Assembly (NCBI GenBank): GCA_031275895.1
Contig: JAISOD010000060.1
Location: 1 to 36,885 of the forward strand
Source: Holosporaceae bacterium
Lineage (GTDB): Bacteria; Pseudomonadota; Alphaproteobacteria; UBA3830
Reading direction: 5' to 3'
Length of the DNA: 36,885 bases
The position numbers and the translations under genes were made by a program. Within the stretch, counting starts at the first letter, position 1. The number at the start of each line of letters is the position of its first letter. The notes under the pieces were generated by a model that was not told the origin of the DNA, did not search any database, and was given only the letters and a program-made list of their open reading frames with translations. This document shows, one piece after another, positions 16,371 through 25,824 of this stretch.

Positions 16371-18551
16371 TCACTTTCCCAAAATCTCCCTTTTGCCGAC
16401 ATGATTTGGCTGAGAAACAATTCCAGCCGTTTCCATCATGTCGATGATGCGAGCCGCTCTGTTGTACCCAATTTTAAGATGCCGCTGAATGAAGCTGGTG
16501 GAGGCCTTTCCTTCGCGCAGTATTAGTGATACGGCTTCGCCATACAGCGGATCGTCTCCGGATGGGATTGCCGAGGAATCATCGCCCTCTTCGCAGTCGT
16601 TTTCTTCTAGAATTGTGGAAATGTAATGCGGCTCTCCCTGAGCCTTCAAATTTTCCGTAACTTTCTCAACTTCGCCATCGCTCACAAAGGGACAATGGAT
16701 GCGAATCATGCGTCCGCCGGAGGCCATGTAAAGCATATCGCCCTGTCCCAGCAACTGCTCGGCTCCCTGTTCTCCCAAAATGGTGCGACTGTCGATTTTG
16801 GAACTTACCTGAAAGCTTATGCGGGTCGGGAAATTCGCCTTAATGGTGCCGGTAATAACGTCCACAGACGGACGCTGAGTTGCCATCACAAGATGTATGC
16901 CAGCCGCTCTTGCCATCTGCGCCAATCTCTGAACGGCGACTTCTATATCTTTCCCAGCCACCAGCATCAGATCTGCCATCTCATCGACAATTATCACAAT
17001 GTAGGGAATGGCCTCCATCTGTACCGTTTGTGTTTCATATATGGGAGCGCCTGTTTCCTGATCAAAGCCGGTATGGATCCGACGCGTTAAAGATTCTCCG
17101 GAATTTCTCAGACTTTCCAGTTTGGCATTGTATCCATCAATATTGCGGACTCCGAGTTTTGACATGGCCATATAGCGCGACTCCATTTCACGCACGGCCC
17201 ATTTTAAAGCCACGACGGCTTTTTTGGGGTCCGTAACCACCGGCGTTAGCAGATGCGGGATATCATCGTAAACCGATAGTTCCAACATCTTCGGATCAAT
17301 CATGATGAATTTGCACTCGCTCGGAGAAAGTTTATAGAGCAGCGAGAGAATCATGGCGTTTATGCCGACGGATTTTCCGGATCCAGTAGTGCCAGCTATC
17401 AGCAAATGCGGCATTCGAGCCAAATCCGCAACAATGGGCTCTCCGGAGATATCTTTTCCAAGAGTAATCGGCAGCGTGGCCGCCGATTTACCATAGGCGT
17501 CGGATTCTAGAATTTCACGCAGATAAACGGTTTGACGTTTAAGGTTCGGAAGTTCGATACCCAAGGCGTTCTTTCCTGGAATTACCGCAACTCTAGCCGA
17601 AACAGCGCTCATGTACCTGGCAATATCGCTGGATAATCCAATAACCCTAGACGATTTTATTCCTGCAGCCGGTTTTAGCTCATAAAGAGTGACTACTGGA
17701 CCAGGATTAACGCCGGTAATCTCTCCTTTGACGCCAAAATCGTTCAGTACGGCCAACAAATTATCCGACCTAGCCTTCAATTCCGATTCTGAAAGCTTTT
17801 CGCTTCGAGATTGAACCTCTCTTAACATGCTGACCGGCGGCAGGACAAACATATCTTCTCGATTTGCCTTCAAATGACTGCCGGTTTTTGCTCCCATCGC
17901 CCGTTTTTTAATCAACGACGATTCGGACGTTTCTAGACTTTCCAAAGAATCTGCGACCTCCAGCGCATCATCGGAAAAATCGCCGTCGCCGCCCAGGAAA
18001 GATTCGCAAAGCTCTTTAAAATGAGAAAAATTTAAGCGCATCGCTAAAATTGTGGCCGTCGCAAGCGTAAAAGCGACTATCCCAACCAATAGCCAGAAAT
18101 TTGTGGGAATTGATAGGTCTATTTTTGTCCTGGTAGCTTCAATCAAAAGATTTCCCACTATTCCGGCGCCGAACCATTTGACATTCCAGATCGACGCCAT
18201 AAATGCAGCGGAAATGCAAGCGACAAAACAGGCTAGAATCCTAAAAAACTGCACAGCATGGTATTTCATCAACTGATATCCGAAAGACAGTAGAATTGCT
18301 GAAAACAGGTAAGATGACGCTCCAAAAATCTGTACCATGACGTCCGAATAATAGCTGCCGGCCAGCGACAATAAATTAGACGGAGAAGCATTGATGGCCG
18401 TATTAAGGGACGGATCGTCTGGACTGTAGGATATTAGAGACGCCACCGTGGCCATTGCTACGAAAAACAAAAAAATCCCGAAAATCTCTATAAATCCTGT
18501 ATATAATCCAGATAGAAAATTACGAAAAGCATATCGATCATTCTTGTACAT
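16371..18551 (-). CDS. ftsK: DNA translocase FtsK
   Basis: A 726-residue FtsK/SpoIIIE translocase that moves chromosome termini through the closing septum and activates XerCD. The N-terminal 190 residues hold four membrane segments. A short linker leads to the motor, with Walker A AGTTGSGKSVG and Walker B YIVIIVDEMADLM. The C-terminal gamma winged helix (SFIQRHLKIGYNRAARIID) reads KOPS sites. The linker is brief compared with E. coli, as usual in alphaproteobacteria. ATG 18551 is used; a TTG two codons upstream is possible. It sits between the zinc-ribbon gene (12 bp) and lolA. Confidence 0.95.
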   Translation of the reverse strand: MYKNDRYAFRNFLSGLYTGFIEIFGIFLFFVAMATVASLISYSPDDPSLNTAINASPSNLLSLAGSYYSDVMVQIFGASSYLFSAILLSFGYQLMKYHAVQFFRILACFVACISAAFMASIWNVKWFGAGIVGNLLIEATRTKIDLSIPTNFWLLVGIVAFTLATATILAMRLNFSHFKELCESFLGGDGDFSDDALEVADSLESLETSESSLIKKRAMGAKTGSHLKANREDMFVLPPVSMLREVQSRSEKLSESELKARSDNLLAVLNDFGVKGEITGVNPGPVVTLYELKPAAGIKSSRVIGLSSDIARYMSAVSARVAVIPGKNALGIELPNLKRQTVYLREILESDAYGKSAATLPITLGKDISGEPIVADLARMPHLLIAGTTGSGKSVGINAMILSLLYKLSPSECKFIMIDPKMLELSVYDDIPHLLTPVVTDPKKAVVALKWAVREMESRYMAMSKLGVRNIDGYNAKLESLRNSGESLTRRIHTGFDQETGAPIYETQTVQMEAIPYIVIIVDEMADLMLVAGKDIEVAVQRLAQMARAAGIHLVMATQRPSVDVITGTIKANFPTRISFQVSSKIDSRTILGEQGAEQLLGQGDMLYMASGGRMIRIHCPFVSDGEVEKVTENLKAQGEPHYISTILEENDCEEGDDSSAIPSGDDPLYGEAVSLILREGKASTSFIQRHLKIGYNRAARIIDMMETAGIVSQPNHVGKREILGK

Positions 18552-18563
18552 TTTCAATCGCCG

Positions 18564-19166
18564 TCACATGGTATCCAACCTAATATCGCATACCAAATTA
18601 TTGTATGGAACGCTCTGTAATTCTGTTTCGAAAGCTATTTTCTGATTGGGCAGAAGCTTTTTGTACATCAAATTGTGTGTCCAAATTCTTCGATAGCGAA
18701 TTCCAGGCTGCTTTCCGACTGCGCCTGCATCGTCCCGCAGCGATATTACGATTCCAGGCAGAGCCAGAACTTCGCCGGATGTGTTAAGAAGCTCGCCCCT
18801 CAATCCCATGTATAATTTTCCGTTTTTATGGGAAAAAAAGTTGGACACGTTTTGTATGATAATGGCTCTTCTGTGGAAATTTGCGGATATACCGACTGCT
18901 TCATAGAAATCGCCAACCGATGGCCATACTCTCGCCATAGCGTTTCTGGCAAAAAACAGCGAAAAAACAGATATCGATACGCAAAACCAGAAAAAAGTCC
19001 ACTTAACTAAATTAGACGCTCGCTGCTTTTTTTCCATAGAATCGCTACCTATGGCGGCCTGCTGCCATGTTGTGCCGCATACGGAACAGCGCACCAACTT
19101 TCCAGAACCGATAGACTCAGGCTGAACGGAATATTTGCTGGCGCACGTCGGACATATAACTATCAA
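18564..19166 (-). CDS. MJ0042 zinc-ribbon membrane protein (DUF3426-like)
   Basis: A 200-residue protein starting with the zinc ribbon CPTCASKYSVQPESIGSGK...RCSVCGTTW, two CxxC pairs near residues 6 and 27. One membrane segment (FFWFCVSISVFSLFFA) and a periplasmic beta-rich domain follow. Such proteins sit near cell-division genes in alphaproteobacteria; their role is unknown. TTG 19166 is chosen because GGAG lies 8 nt upstream, giving the family-typical N-terminus MIVICPTC. It is 12 bp upstream of ftsK in the same direction. Confidence 0.75.
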   Translation of the reverse strand: MIVICPTCASKYSVQPESIGSGKLVRCSVCGTTWQQAAIGSDSMEKKQRASNLVKWTFFWFCVSISVFSLFFARNAMARVWPSVGDFYEAVGISANFHRRAIIIQNVSNFFSHKNGKLYMGLRGELLNTSGEVLALPGIVISLRDDAGAVGKQPGIRYRRIWTHNLMYKKLLPNQKIAFETELQSVPYNNLVCDIRLDTM

Positions 19167-19343
19167 AACCAATTCTCCATGCTATTTCGCCAATGATATA
19201 CCCATGAAAATGAACTTTCAATTATGCCGCCGATGTGGGCAAAAAATGGAGACGAGACGCAGTTATTGTAATCGGCGCGCGCCATTTACGATTACTTAAC
19301 TTTTATCTTGCTTTAATAGACTGTATTTTGCGGAGATAATCGC

Positions 19344-20006
19344 ATGAGGAAATGTTTTCTTTGGGAATCGAAAACTCTGCTCCACAAAATCGCGATGCGC
19401 TTCGCGAATGTGGAAGCGTTGCCAACAAATTGTGCGGCTGTATTCCACAAATTATTCCTGATTATCTTATTTTCAGTATCTATAGCATCGCAAGCTGGAG
19501 CTGCTTCCGTTATGTTGGGGGGAGTGATGGCTCTCTCCGCAGCGTCTTCGCTCAATACGTTGACAAGTAAAAAGGATTCTATGCTCGGCGACGTCTTCGC
19601 TTCCAAAGAGGGCGTTACCCTGGAGAAAATAAGGATATCAACGGAAGAAGATATGAATTCCAAAGGCGCCGTAAGGGTTCATATTGTGATCGTATATGAT
19701 CAAGAAGTTGCCGGCATATTGAAAAACATGGCCTCGAGCGAATATTTTAAACGCGTGGATCAATTGATACGGGACAACCAGGATAAAATGAAAATTTTTG
19801 AAATTACGTTGGTTGCCAAAAAACGAAACGTTCCCATAGAAAATCTGAAATATCCAATTGATCACATGACTCCAGTAGCCTGCTATATTTTCGTCAACTA
19901 TTCTTCTCCTGGCGAACATAGAGCTAAAATTCCAGACAGTTGGGAGGGCATAAACATAAGCTTCGAGAAAGACGATTTTCACGTGCGTCAGATGACGTAT
20001 GAGTAG
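19344..20006 (+). CDS. Predicted exported protein of unknown function
   Basis: A 220-residue protein, not recognised. A basic N-terminus of about 34 residues precedes a hydrophobic stretch (KLFLIILFSVSIASQAGAAS) that looks like a signal peptide or anchor. The rest is a compact alpha/beta domain with VRVHIVIVYDQEVAGIL, IFEITLVAKKRNVP and VACYIFVNYSSPGEHR. The pattern, a VRV strand then a late aromatic FVNY strand with a final FEKDDF, is faintly like TssJ-type T6SS lipoproteins, but no lipobox cysteine is seen and this is only a guess. ATG 19344 has GGAG 8 nt upstream. It starts a plus-strand block of three genes in a mostly minus-strand area. Confidence 0.6.
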   Translation: MRKCFLWESKTLLHKIAMRFANVEALPTNCAAVFHKLFLIILFSVSIASQAGAASVMLGGVMALSAASSLNTLTSKKDSMLGDVFASKEGVTLEKIRISTEEDMNSKGAVRVHIVIVYDQEVAGILKNMASSEYFKRVDQLIRDNQDKMKIFEITLVAKKRNVPIENLKYPIDHMTPVACYIFVNYSSPGEHRAKIPDSWEGINISFEKDDFHVRQMTYE

Positions 20007-20033
20007 GTTCAGACAGAAGCGAGACTATGAAAC

Positions 20034-20579
20034 TTGAATTTTTCTTTACAAACGCAAAGAAAAAAGCTACAATGCTGCGATTTTATTGCTGCGATTTTAT
20101 TGCTGCGATGCGTTTCGTTGAGCCGTTTATTCAGGATTAATAATTTTCCTAGTATATCGTACAATGCTGTTGACGAGTTGCGTAAAGGTAGTCCTGAAGC
20201 TAATGATTATGAACGAGTGCGAAAGCTTGCTACTGTTGTTAATGCGGTAGTTCATAAACTGATATCCATTATGCAAGACGTCAAGACGAGAACTGACTAT
20301 GGTCTTGAAATCGAAGAATCCGAGTATGAAAATGCTGTGAATTGTATTCGTATTTTGCGCTGTGCTTCGCAGATAATTGGGGGTGATCTTTTCTCGAGGG
20401 ATGGTGTTTTGGATTTGAATGATTATATGACCGTTGATTATGAAAGCTCGCTGTGTACGCTTCCACATGCTGTAAAAGAGGTAAATTTCGTAGGCTATGC
20501 AGTGGACGCATTGTTCGAATCTTTGCGCAAGGTTAATACTGTTGAAAAGTTTAAAGATTTTTTTGCAAGGATTGATTAG
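20034..20579 (+). CDS. Unknown protein with a 14-bp tandem repeat across its start region
   Basis: The main frame gives about 181 residues from a TTG at 20034 without a proper SD. It contains LRKGSPEANDYERVRKL and a hydrophilic helical body; no family is recognised. A better start, ATG 20027 with GAG/AGAAG just upstream, is in another frame and stops after 37 codons. The 14-bp repeats at 20073-20109 lie between. One more repeat unit, or two fewer, would join ATG 20027 to the main frame. The gene is therefore a candidate phase-variable or freshly frameshifted locus. It ends 107 bp before the next exported-protein gene. Confidence 0.5.
   Translation: MNFSLQTQRKKLQCCDFIAAILLLRCVSLSRLFRINNFPSISYNAVDELRKGSPEANDYERVRKLATVVNAVVHKLISIMQDVKTRTDYGLEIEESEYENAVNCIRILRCASQIIGGDLFSRDGVLDLNDYMTVDYESSLCTLPHAVKEVNFVGYAVDALFESLRKVNTVEKFKDFFARID
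20073..20109 (+). repeat. 14-bp tandem repeat, 2.6 copies
   Basis: The unit TGCTGCGATTTTAT occurs perfectly twice, followed by 9 matching bases. It lies about 40 nt into the coding region of the 20034 gene. As 14 is not a multiple of three, any copy-number change shifts the reading frame. Confidence 0.9.
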
Positions 20580-20686
20580 TAACTCGAAGACGGAGTCAGT
20601 TTATGTGGTGGTGAGAATATGCAGTGTTTGGGCTATGGTGGCCTGGGCGCGGGGTTTGGTCTTTAATTATGAAGGAGAAATAGCAA

Positions 20687-22414
20687 ATGGTTAAGTTGAA
20701 ATATTTTAGAGCGTTGGGGTTATTGGGAATGTTGTCCGTTGCCGATTGCTCGATGGCAATGCTCATGTTGGAAGATGGCGGAAATATCGATAATAAGGAG
20801 GCTCTCGTTAAGATTGACGGGAAAAGCATGTTGCAGGGGTATATACCATATACTGATCCATTACAGATGGCATCATTCTCTGGTAGCGGCGCTGCAGTAG
20901 CGCAGTATGAAGCAATACGGCAAGATATTCCGGTGATCGCCAAAGACTTCGATAACTTCGAACAATATCTCAAAAATACACTCTCGAATATCAGTGATAA
21001 AAGTAATGAGGCGGCTTTCAATAGTATCAAGATTGCCTACTATGCTCTCCTGCTGCAAGCTGGTGGAGCGACCTTACAGACTGTAAGAAGTTTGAACGAC
21101 ATGGTACGCACATTTATGTTTTCATTTGCGCACTTGGCAAACGTCGTGCAAGGTGGTAACGATACGGCGACGGTGGAAGCTTGCGCGAAAAAAGCCGCTG
21201 GTAACCTTGCTGCATTGGCGCTGCGCTATAGGGAACTTCCTGTAAGCTATAAGAGCCCAATGTACTCTTATATTACGTCCATGCTTGGAATTATATACAA
21301 AGCTGAAAACCCTAAGTTACTGATGGGGGCTATATATAATGCTCTTCTGTCTCAGGGAGCGGCTTCTACGGCAGATGCTGCGCAGCTTACAGCTATCGTA
21401 AAAGATGGTAGGGTTACTGTTGCCGATACAGCTATCATGCTGCGTGGATCTGACGATAAGGACGCTATTGTAAAGCGTGGCGGCGGCAATGCCGAAGGAA
21501 GTTACAATCGCCTTGTTAGCGATTTCGGCAAGCGGCTTGCCAATATGCTTGGTTATGGCGCCGGAGGTAAAGTTGTTCTTGACTATAAGAAGGCTTTGGA
21601 GGATGTGAGATTCGAAGATGATAATCTGACTTTGGCGGTCTCTGTGATAAATTCGGTGACAAGCGATGACAGGAAACTGATGCTGCAGCTTTTTCGAAAC
21701 CTTGGTAAAGAGGTAATGGATCAAATCGACAACGATGGCGAAGGAGGTAGCCGCTGGCGTAACTATATGCTGCCATTGCTGCAAGCAGGGGATGTTAGAA
21801 GCATTGCTAAATTTATGCAGTATATGGGGTCCGGACCGTTGCTGAACATCATTAATGTATTGCAGGGAAAACTGACGTCGATTACCAGTGACTTGGGAGC
21901 GGAGATTATTACTGACCAGGGAAACAATGGACTCTACGTTAAGTTTGGTTTAGCGGATACATTTTTCAACCTTCTGCAGTATAGTGCTAAAGAAGGTGGT
22001 ATTCCGGTTGACAAGCAGGCTATTGTGGCTGGCTTACTCGGCAGTATACGGCAGAAACTAAAGAGTTTTGGTGACTTGCCAGAGTTTCTCCAGCACTTCG
22101 CGTTTGACGATCTGTTCTTTAGATTTTTTATTACGTCTGGAGTAATTTCTAATACTCCTGAGATGCTGTTGTCTAATTCTTTGGGTATTATACGAATGCT
22201 TTCCGATGAGAAGAATTCTTTTGATGTTGGTCTCTTGACAAAGATCGCTGTTGATAATGGTATAAAATCCATTCAAACGTTATTGCTTAAAGATAAAGCA
22301 TTCATAAAAACGCTTACTTCTGGTATTGAGAAGAAGGCGTTGCCGTCTGTGGATGATGATGAAGATGATGACTACGGGGGTAAGTCCAGTCTAGTCTCTG
22401 CTTCTTTTGACTAG
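20687..22414 (+). CDS. Large exported protein of unknown function
   Basis: A 575-residue protein, family not recognised. An N-terminal signal peptide is likely (LKYFRALGLLGMLSVADCSM, cleavage near AMA). The body is alpha-helical, with glycine-rich loops (ASFSGSGAAVAQ, KRGGGNAEGS, GYGAGGK) and no membrane segment. The C-terminus is acidic (SVDDDEDDDYGG). ATG 20687 has a strong SD (AAGGAG). A strong terminator follows at once. Its size, export signal and lack of relatives suggest a surface or secreted host-interaction protein; this is inference from context. Confidence 0.65.
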   Translation: MVKLKYFRALGLLGMLSVADCSMAMLMLEDGGNIDNKEALVKIDGKSMLQGYIPYTDPLQMASFSGSGAAVAQYEAIRQDIPVIAKDFDNFEQYLKNTLSNISDKSNEAAFNSIKIAYYALLLQAGGATLQTVRSLNDMVRTFMFSFAHLANVVQGGNDTATVEACAKKAAGNLAALALRYRELPVSYKSPMYSYITSMLGIIYKAENPKLLMGAIYNALLSQGAASTADAAQLTAIVKDGRVTVADTAIMLRGSDDKDAIVKRGGGNAEGSYNRLVSDFGKRLANMLGYGAGGKVVLDYKKALEDVRFEDDNLTLAVSVINSVTSDDRKLMLQLFRNLGKEVMDQIDNDGEGGSRWRNYMLPLLQAGDVRSIAKFMQYMGSGPLLNIINVLQGKLTSITSDLGAEIITDQGNNGLYVKFGLADTFFNLLQYSAKEGGIPVDKQAIVAGLLGSIRQKLKSFGDLPEFLQHFAFDDLFFRFFITSGVISNTPEMLLSNSLGIIRMLSDEKNSFDVGLLTKIAVDNGIKSIQTLLLKDKAFIKTLTSGIEKKALPSVDDDEDDDYGGKSSLVSASFD

Positions 22415-22416
22415 AA

Positions 22417-22449
22417 GCGCGCCGATGATTCTGTGTCGGCGCGTTTTTG
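22417..22449 (+). terminator. Strong intrinsic terminator
   Basis: CGCGCCGA pairs perfectly with TCGGCGCG (8 bp, loop TGATTCTGTG), directly followed by TTTTTG and TTATTTT. It begins 3 nt after the stop of the 575-residue exported protein. Confidence 0.9.
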
Positions 22450-22521
22450 TTATTTTAGGCGCTATGTTGAGTTATGTTTCAAAAGGGCGTTTCAGTGTGG
22501 TCAATTATTGCAATCGAGGCT

Positions 22522-23778
22522 CTAGTGGCGATTTTTTTCCGCTTCGATGGTTTCTTTCATGTATAACGACAACGCGTAGGCAATTATCAGGCAAATGGGC
22601 AGCGTTAGGATGGCATTCTGATAACAGGATACGTCATAGATGCGTAGACCATGCTCCGACACTTTTCCGGTCCAGAAAAGATCCAGCAACACTCCCAGCA
22701 CCGGCTGAAATATTAGTCCGGCGAACATAATTAATCCATTGGAAAAGGCGATGGCGGAGCCGGCGTTGCGTGGCGACTCGTTGTTCTTGGCGCAGGTGAA
22801 AACCAGCACCTCTCCGTTGGTCAGAATCCCAATCAAAAACACAATGGCGAAGGACAGATATATATTGTGGACGTATATCAACGGAATGAACAACAGCGCG
22901 ACTCCGACGATGGAAAAGCGGATGGTTTTCACGTATCCGTTTATTTTTCTGGCCACCATTGCCACCGGAATGCTGCCCAGAGCGAAGCCAATGAACAGCG
23001 TGGAGGCGGCGAAGGAGGCGGTTTCGTTGTCGACGCCGTAGTTGGCCATGAAGAATGGGATGGCCCACAACTCCGAAAAAGCCGAAATCGGCAGATACAT
23101 GAATCCGCCCACCAGTCCGGACAGAATTATCTGCTTGTTTTTGAAAATTTTCATGAGAACGGCCATGAAATGATTTCGCAAATGGGTATTTTCAGAGATT
23201 TTTATGACTTTTGGGATGATCAGGAAGGCCGCCAACGCAATGACAACTCCAAAGATCGCCAACAGCAGCACCGTTTCCCTCCAGCCGAAGACGTTCACGC
23301 ATCTTGCCACCGGAAACCCGCCGAAGAGAGCGCCGAAGGTGCCCATCATGTTGGTTATGCCGGCGAACAGCGGGAAATATCTCACCGGAAACAGGACCGA
23401 GGCGATCTGGAGACTGGACACGAAGGCGCTGGCCGCTCCGGCTCCCACCAGGAAACGTCCCAGTTGGCCTATCCACATTTGATCAGTGATGGCGAACAGC
23501 ACAGATCCAACGATGGATAGAATCACGGAGAAACCAATGAGATTCCGCGCTCCCAATCTATCCAAAATCAGTCCGCACGGTATTTGCAGTAGCGTGTAGG
23601 AAAAATAGAAGCAGGAAACCAGCAGCCCAAGTAGGCTGGTGGTTATGCCATAGTGGCGCATCAGGCCGTCGGTCATGACGCTGGGCGACACCCGCAGAAT
23701 CACCTCGTAAAGATAGAAGAGATTCGCCACGCTCCATATTATGACGGATCTCGCGTTAATTTTTTTTCCGTCGTCCAA
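22522..23778 (-). CDS. Major facilitator superfamily transporter
   Basis: A 418-residue, 12-helix MFS carrier. The N-terminus VANLFYLYEVILRVSPSVMT and the loop motif LILDRLGARNLIGF resemble carriers frequent in intracellular gammaproteobacteria and alphaproteobacteria; the substrate is unknown. The TTG start lies 2 nt after the stop of the secreted S9 peptidase, with AAGGA about 11 nt upstream inside that gene. Translational coupling is likely, so it may import products of that enzyme, such as peptides or amino acids (inference). It converges on the exported-protein terminator. Confidence 0.85.
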   Translation of the reverse strand: MDDGKKINARSVIIWSVANLFYLYEVILRVSPSVMTDGLMRHYGITTSLLGLLVSCFYFSYTLLQIPCGLILDRLGARNLIGFSVILSIVGSVLFAITDQMWIGQLGRFLVGAGAASAFVSSLQIASVLFPVRYFPLFAGITNMMGTFGALFGGFPVARCVNVFGWRETVLLLAIFGVVIALAAFLIIPKVIKISENTHLRNHFMAVLMKIFKNKQIILSGLVGGFMYLPISAFSELWAIPFFMANYGVDNETASFAASTLFIGFALGSIPVAMVARKINGYVKTIRFSIVGVALLFIPLIYVHNIYLSFAIVFLIGILTNGEVLVFTCAKNNESPRNAGSAIAFSNGLIMFAGLIFQPVLGVLLDLFWTGKVSEHGLRIYDVSCYQNAILTLPICLIIAYALSLYMKETIEAEKNRH

Positions 23779-23780
23779 TG

Positions 23781-25772
23781 TCAGATCTTTCCTTCGAGAA
23801 TCTTGTGGGAAGATCCATCCAGCTCATTGTCATGGATCGGCTCATGCCATCCGCCCAGCTTTTCCGAAAGGAATTTCTCGACGATGGCAAAATACGACTT
23901 GCTGTTTGGTTCCCGAATAAAACCGTGGCCTTCGTCCGGATAGAGCACATAGGTCACGTCCAGTCCATTTTTTTTCATGGCCGCCACCATCTGGTCCGAC
24001 TCCGCTTTGTTCACCCTCGGATCGTGTTCTCCCTGAAAAATCAGGAGAGGTTTTTTGATATCGTTCACCCGAGTAATTGGCGAGTTAGCCCTCATCAAAG
24101 CTATTCCTTCAGCAGTTCTAGGATCTCCAATGCATTTGTACCAGCCAATCATATGCGGAATCCAATACTTTGGAACGGTATTTGTGGTTGTGACCCAATT
24201 GGACGGTCCAACCGCATCCACTCCGCAGCAGAACACATCCGGCGTAAAGGCTAGTCCAGCCAACGTAGAATATCCGCCGAAACTCGCTCCCATAATGGCA
24301 ATCTTGTTTTTGTCGGCGATTTTGTTTTCGACGGCCCAGTTGACGCCATCGATTATGTCGTTGCGAATTTTGTGGAGATTGCCGTCGGCGGCATTGACGA
24401 AGGCCTTTCCGAAACCAAGAGATCCTCGATAGTTTATCTGCAGCACAGAGTAGCCGCGATTCGCCAGCAACTGCACTTTTTTATCAAAACTCAGATCATC
24501 GCGGGCCCAAGGTCCACCGTGAATCAACACAATCAGTTTCGATGGGCAACCTTCTTTGAAATCGAATGATTTTGTTAGATAGCAGACCAAATCGAGGCCG
24601 TCTCTGGACCGAATGACCACCGGCGTCATTTTCTGCAAATGATATTTCTCCAATTCCGGCTGCGACGAAAATAGATACTTCAACTTCACTGGCGTACCAG
24701 TACGGGGATTCCTTTCGTACACATAATACTTGGTCGGCGCGGTATCGCTATGGGACACGATCAGCCAACGGTCGTCCTTCAAGTTTCGATCCCCCACCAT
24801 GAAGTCGCCGTCGCCAAATTTGGACTTCAGATATTTCATGTCCCCGGAGATTTTGTCGTCGATGACCACGTTTTCCGGCTTCAAATACTCCACAGTCACG
24901 GCCTGGGGAACATAGTTTGCGCGATCGTAGGTGAAGTGCCATACGTCGGCCAAATCACTGTGAAAGAGCACTTTCGTAGTTCCATTCTCTATGTCATAGG
25001 CAACAAGCGCGTTTTTGTCGGTTCCGGAGGAATCAAGCCCGTACAAAGTTTTGCAATCGAAGCTAAAATACAGCAGCAGGCTATTTTTTGAATCCTCAAA
25101 CGGCACTTTTTTGAACAATGTTGGCTTGCCGCCGATCAGATGTTCTTCATCGCCATTCGGCATGATTTTGCTGACTATCCTTAGATCAAAGTTCGGATCG
25201 AAGATGAAATCTCCGTATTCATCGTTCCGGAAGACCAGATCCATTTTGCAGGTATCGATGTTCACCCGATAGGCATCGAAGAACTTCGGATCGCGCCTAT
25301 TGCATGAAACTATCAGCTCGCGTGGATACTTCCGACTCAGTCGGGACGGATGTGATTTCGCTCCGTCGAATGGCGTGAGGTTTTTTGATTTGCCGGTGGT
25401 CGTGTCGAAGCACAGTATCTGGTAATTTTCGTCTCCATTTTTATCCTGGAGCACAAGAAGATGATTATTCGTGAACATCCACACAATGCCGACTTCGTAT
25501 AAACTGCGTGACGGCTTGATGGGGAATTTCATCAGCAATTTTCCCGATAAATTTTCGACGCGCACCTCAAGTTCGCCGCAATTTCTGGCCACATAGGCGA
25601 TTTTATCGCCGTCGGGACTCATCGTTACGCAAAATCGATCCGGCTTCGCCAGCAGAACGCTCCGCGGAATTAAGGTCCAATTGAAAGATTCGTTAGATTT
25701 TATCGTATTCGACGAAAAAGCACCATCCATAACGCCGGAAACTAACATACACATACATATTTTCCTCAACAT
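23781..25772 (-). CDS. Secreted prolyl-oligopeptidase-family (S9) serine peptidase
   Basis: A 663-residue peptidase that probably cleaves oligopeptides or acylated peptides in the periplasm. A signal peptide lies at residues 1-20. A beta-propeller fills about 30-370 (FCVTMSPDGDKIAYVARN is a typical blade). The alpha/beta hydrolase domain follows, with the oxyanion element HGGPWARDD and the triad Ser497 (GASFGG), Asp584 (GEHDPRVN) and His616 (DEGHGF). ATG 25772 has GGAGG 6 nt upstream. It is the first gene of a two-gene unit with the MFS carrier. Confidence 0.9.
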   Translation of the reverse strand: MLRKICMCMLVSGVMDGAFSSNTIKSNESFNWTLIPRSVLLAKPDRFCVTMSPDGDKIAYVARNCGELEVRVENLSGKLLMKFPIKPSRSLYEVGIVWMFTNNHLLVLQDKNGDENYQILCFDTTTGKSKNLTPFDGAKSHPSRLSRKYPRELIVSCNRRDPKFFDAYRVNIDTCKMDLVFRNDEYGDFIFDPNFDLRIVSKIMPNGDEEHLIGGKPTLFKKVPFEDSKNSLLLYFSFDCKTLYGLDSSGTDKNALVAYDIENGTTKVLFHSDLADVWHFTYDRANYVPQAVTVEYLKPENVVIDDKISGDMKYLKSKFGDGDFMVGDRNLKDDRWLIVSHSDTAPTKYYVYERNPRTGTPVKLKYLFSSQPELEKYHLQKMTPVVIRSRDGLDLVCYLTKSFDFKEGCPSKLIVLIHGGPWARDDLSFDKKVQLLANRGYSVLQINYRGSLGFGKAFVNAADGNLHKIRNDIIDGVNWAVENKIADKNKIAIMGASFGGYSTLAGLAFTPDVFCCGVDAVGPSNWVTTTNTVPKYWIPHMIGWYKCIGDPRTAEGIALMRANSPITRVNDIKKPLLIFQGEHDPRVNKAESDQMVAAMKKNGLDVTYVLYPDEGHGFIREPNSKSYFAIVEKFLSEKLGGWHEPIHDNELDGSSHKILEGKI

Positions 25773-25798
25773 TAAGTTCCTCCAAACAACCGTCGGCG

Positions 25799-25804
25799 AT
25801 TATA
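25799..25804 (-). promoter_or_regulatory. Candidate -10 element for the S9 peptidase
   Basis: A consensus TATAAT on the minus strand, with an AT-rich T-tract upstream but no good -35 at 16-18 bp. It would start transcription about 20 nt before the S9 peptidase start codon. Confidence 0.5.
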
Positions 25805-25824
25805 GTGAATTAAAAAAAAACAAT

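Noticed and set aside
22867-23520. 217-codon ORF antisense to the MFS gene
   Set aside because: Rich in H, Q, R and G in the manner of antisense frames; the opposite strand is a clear 12-helix carrier.
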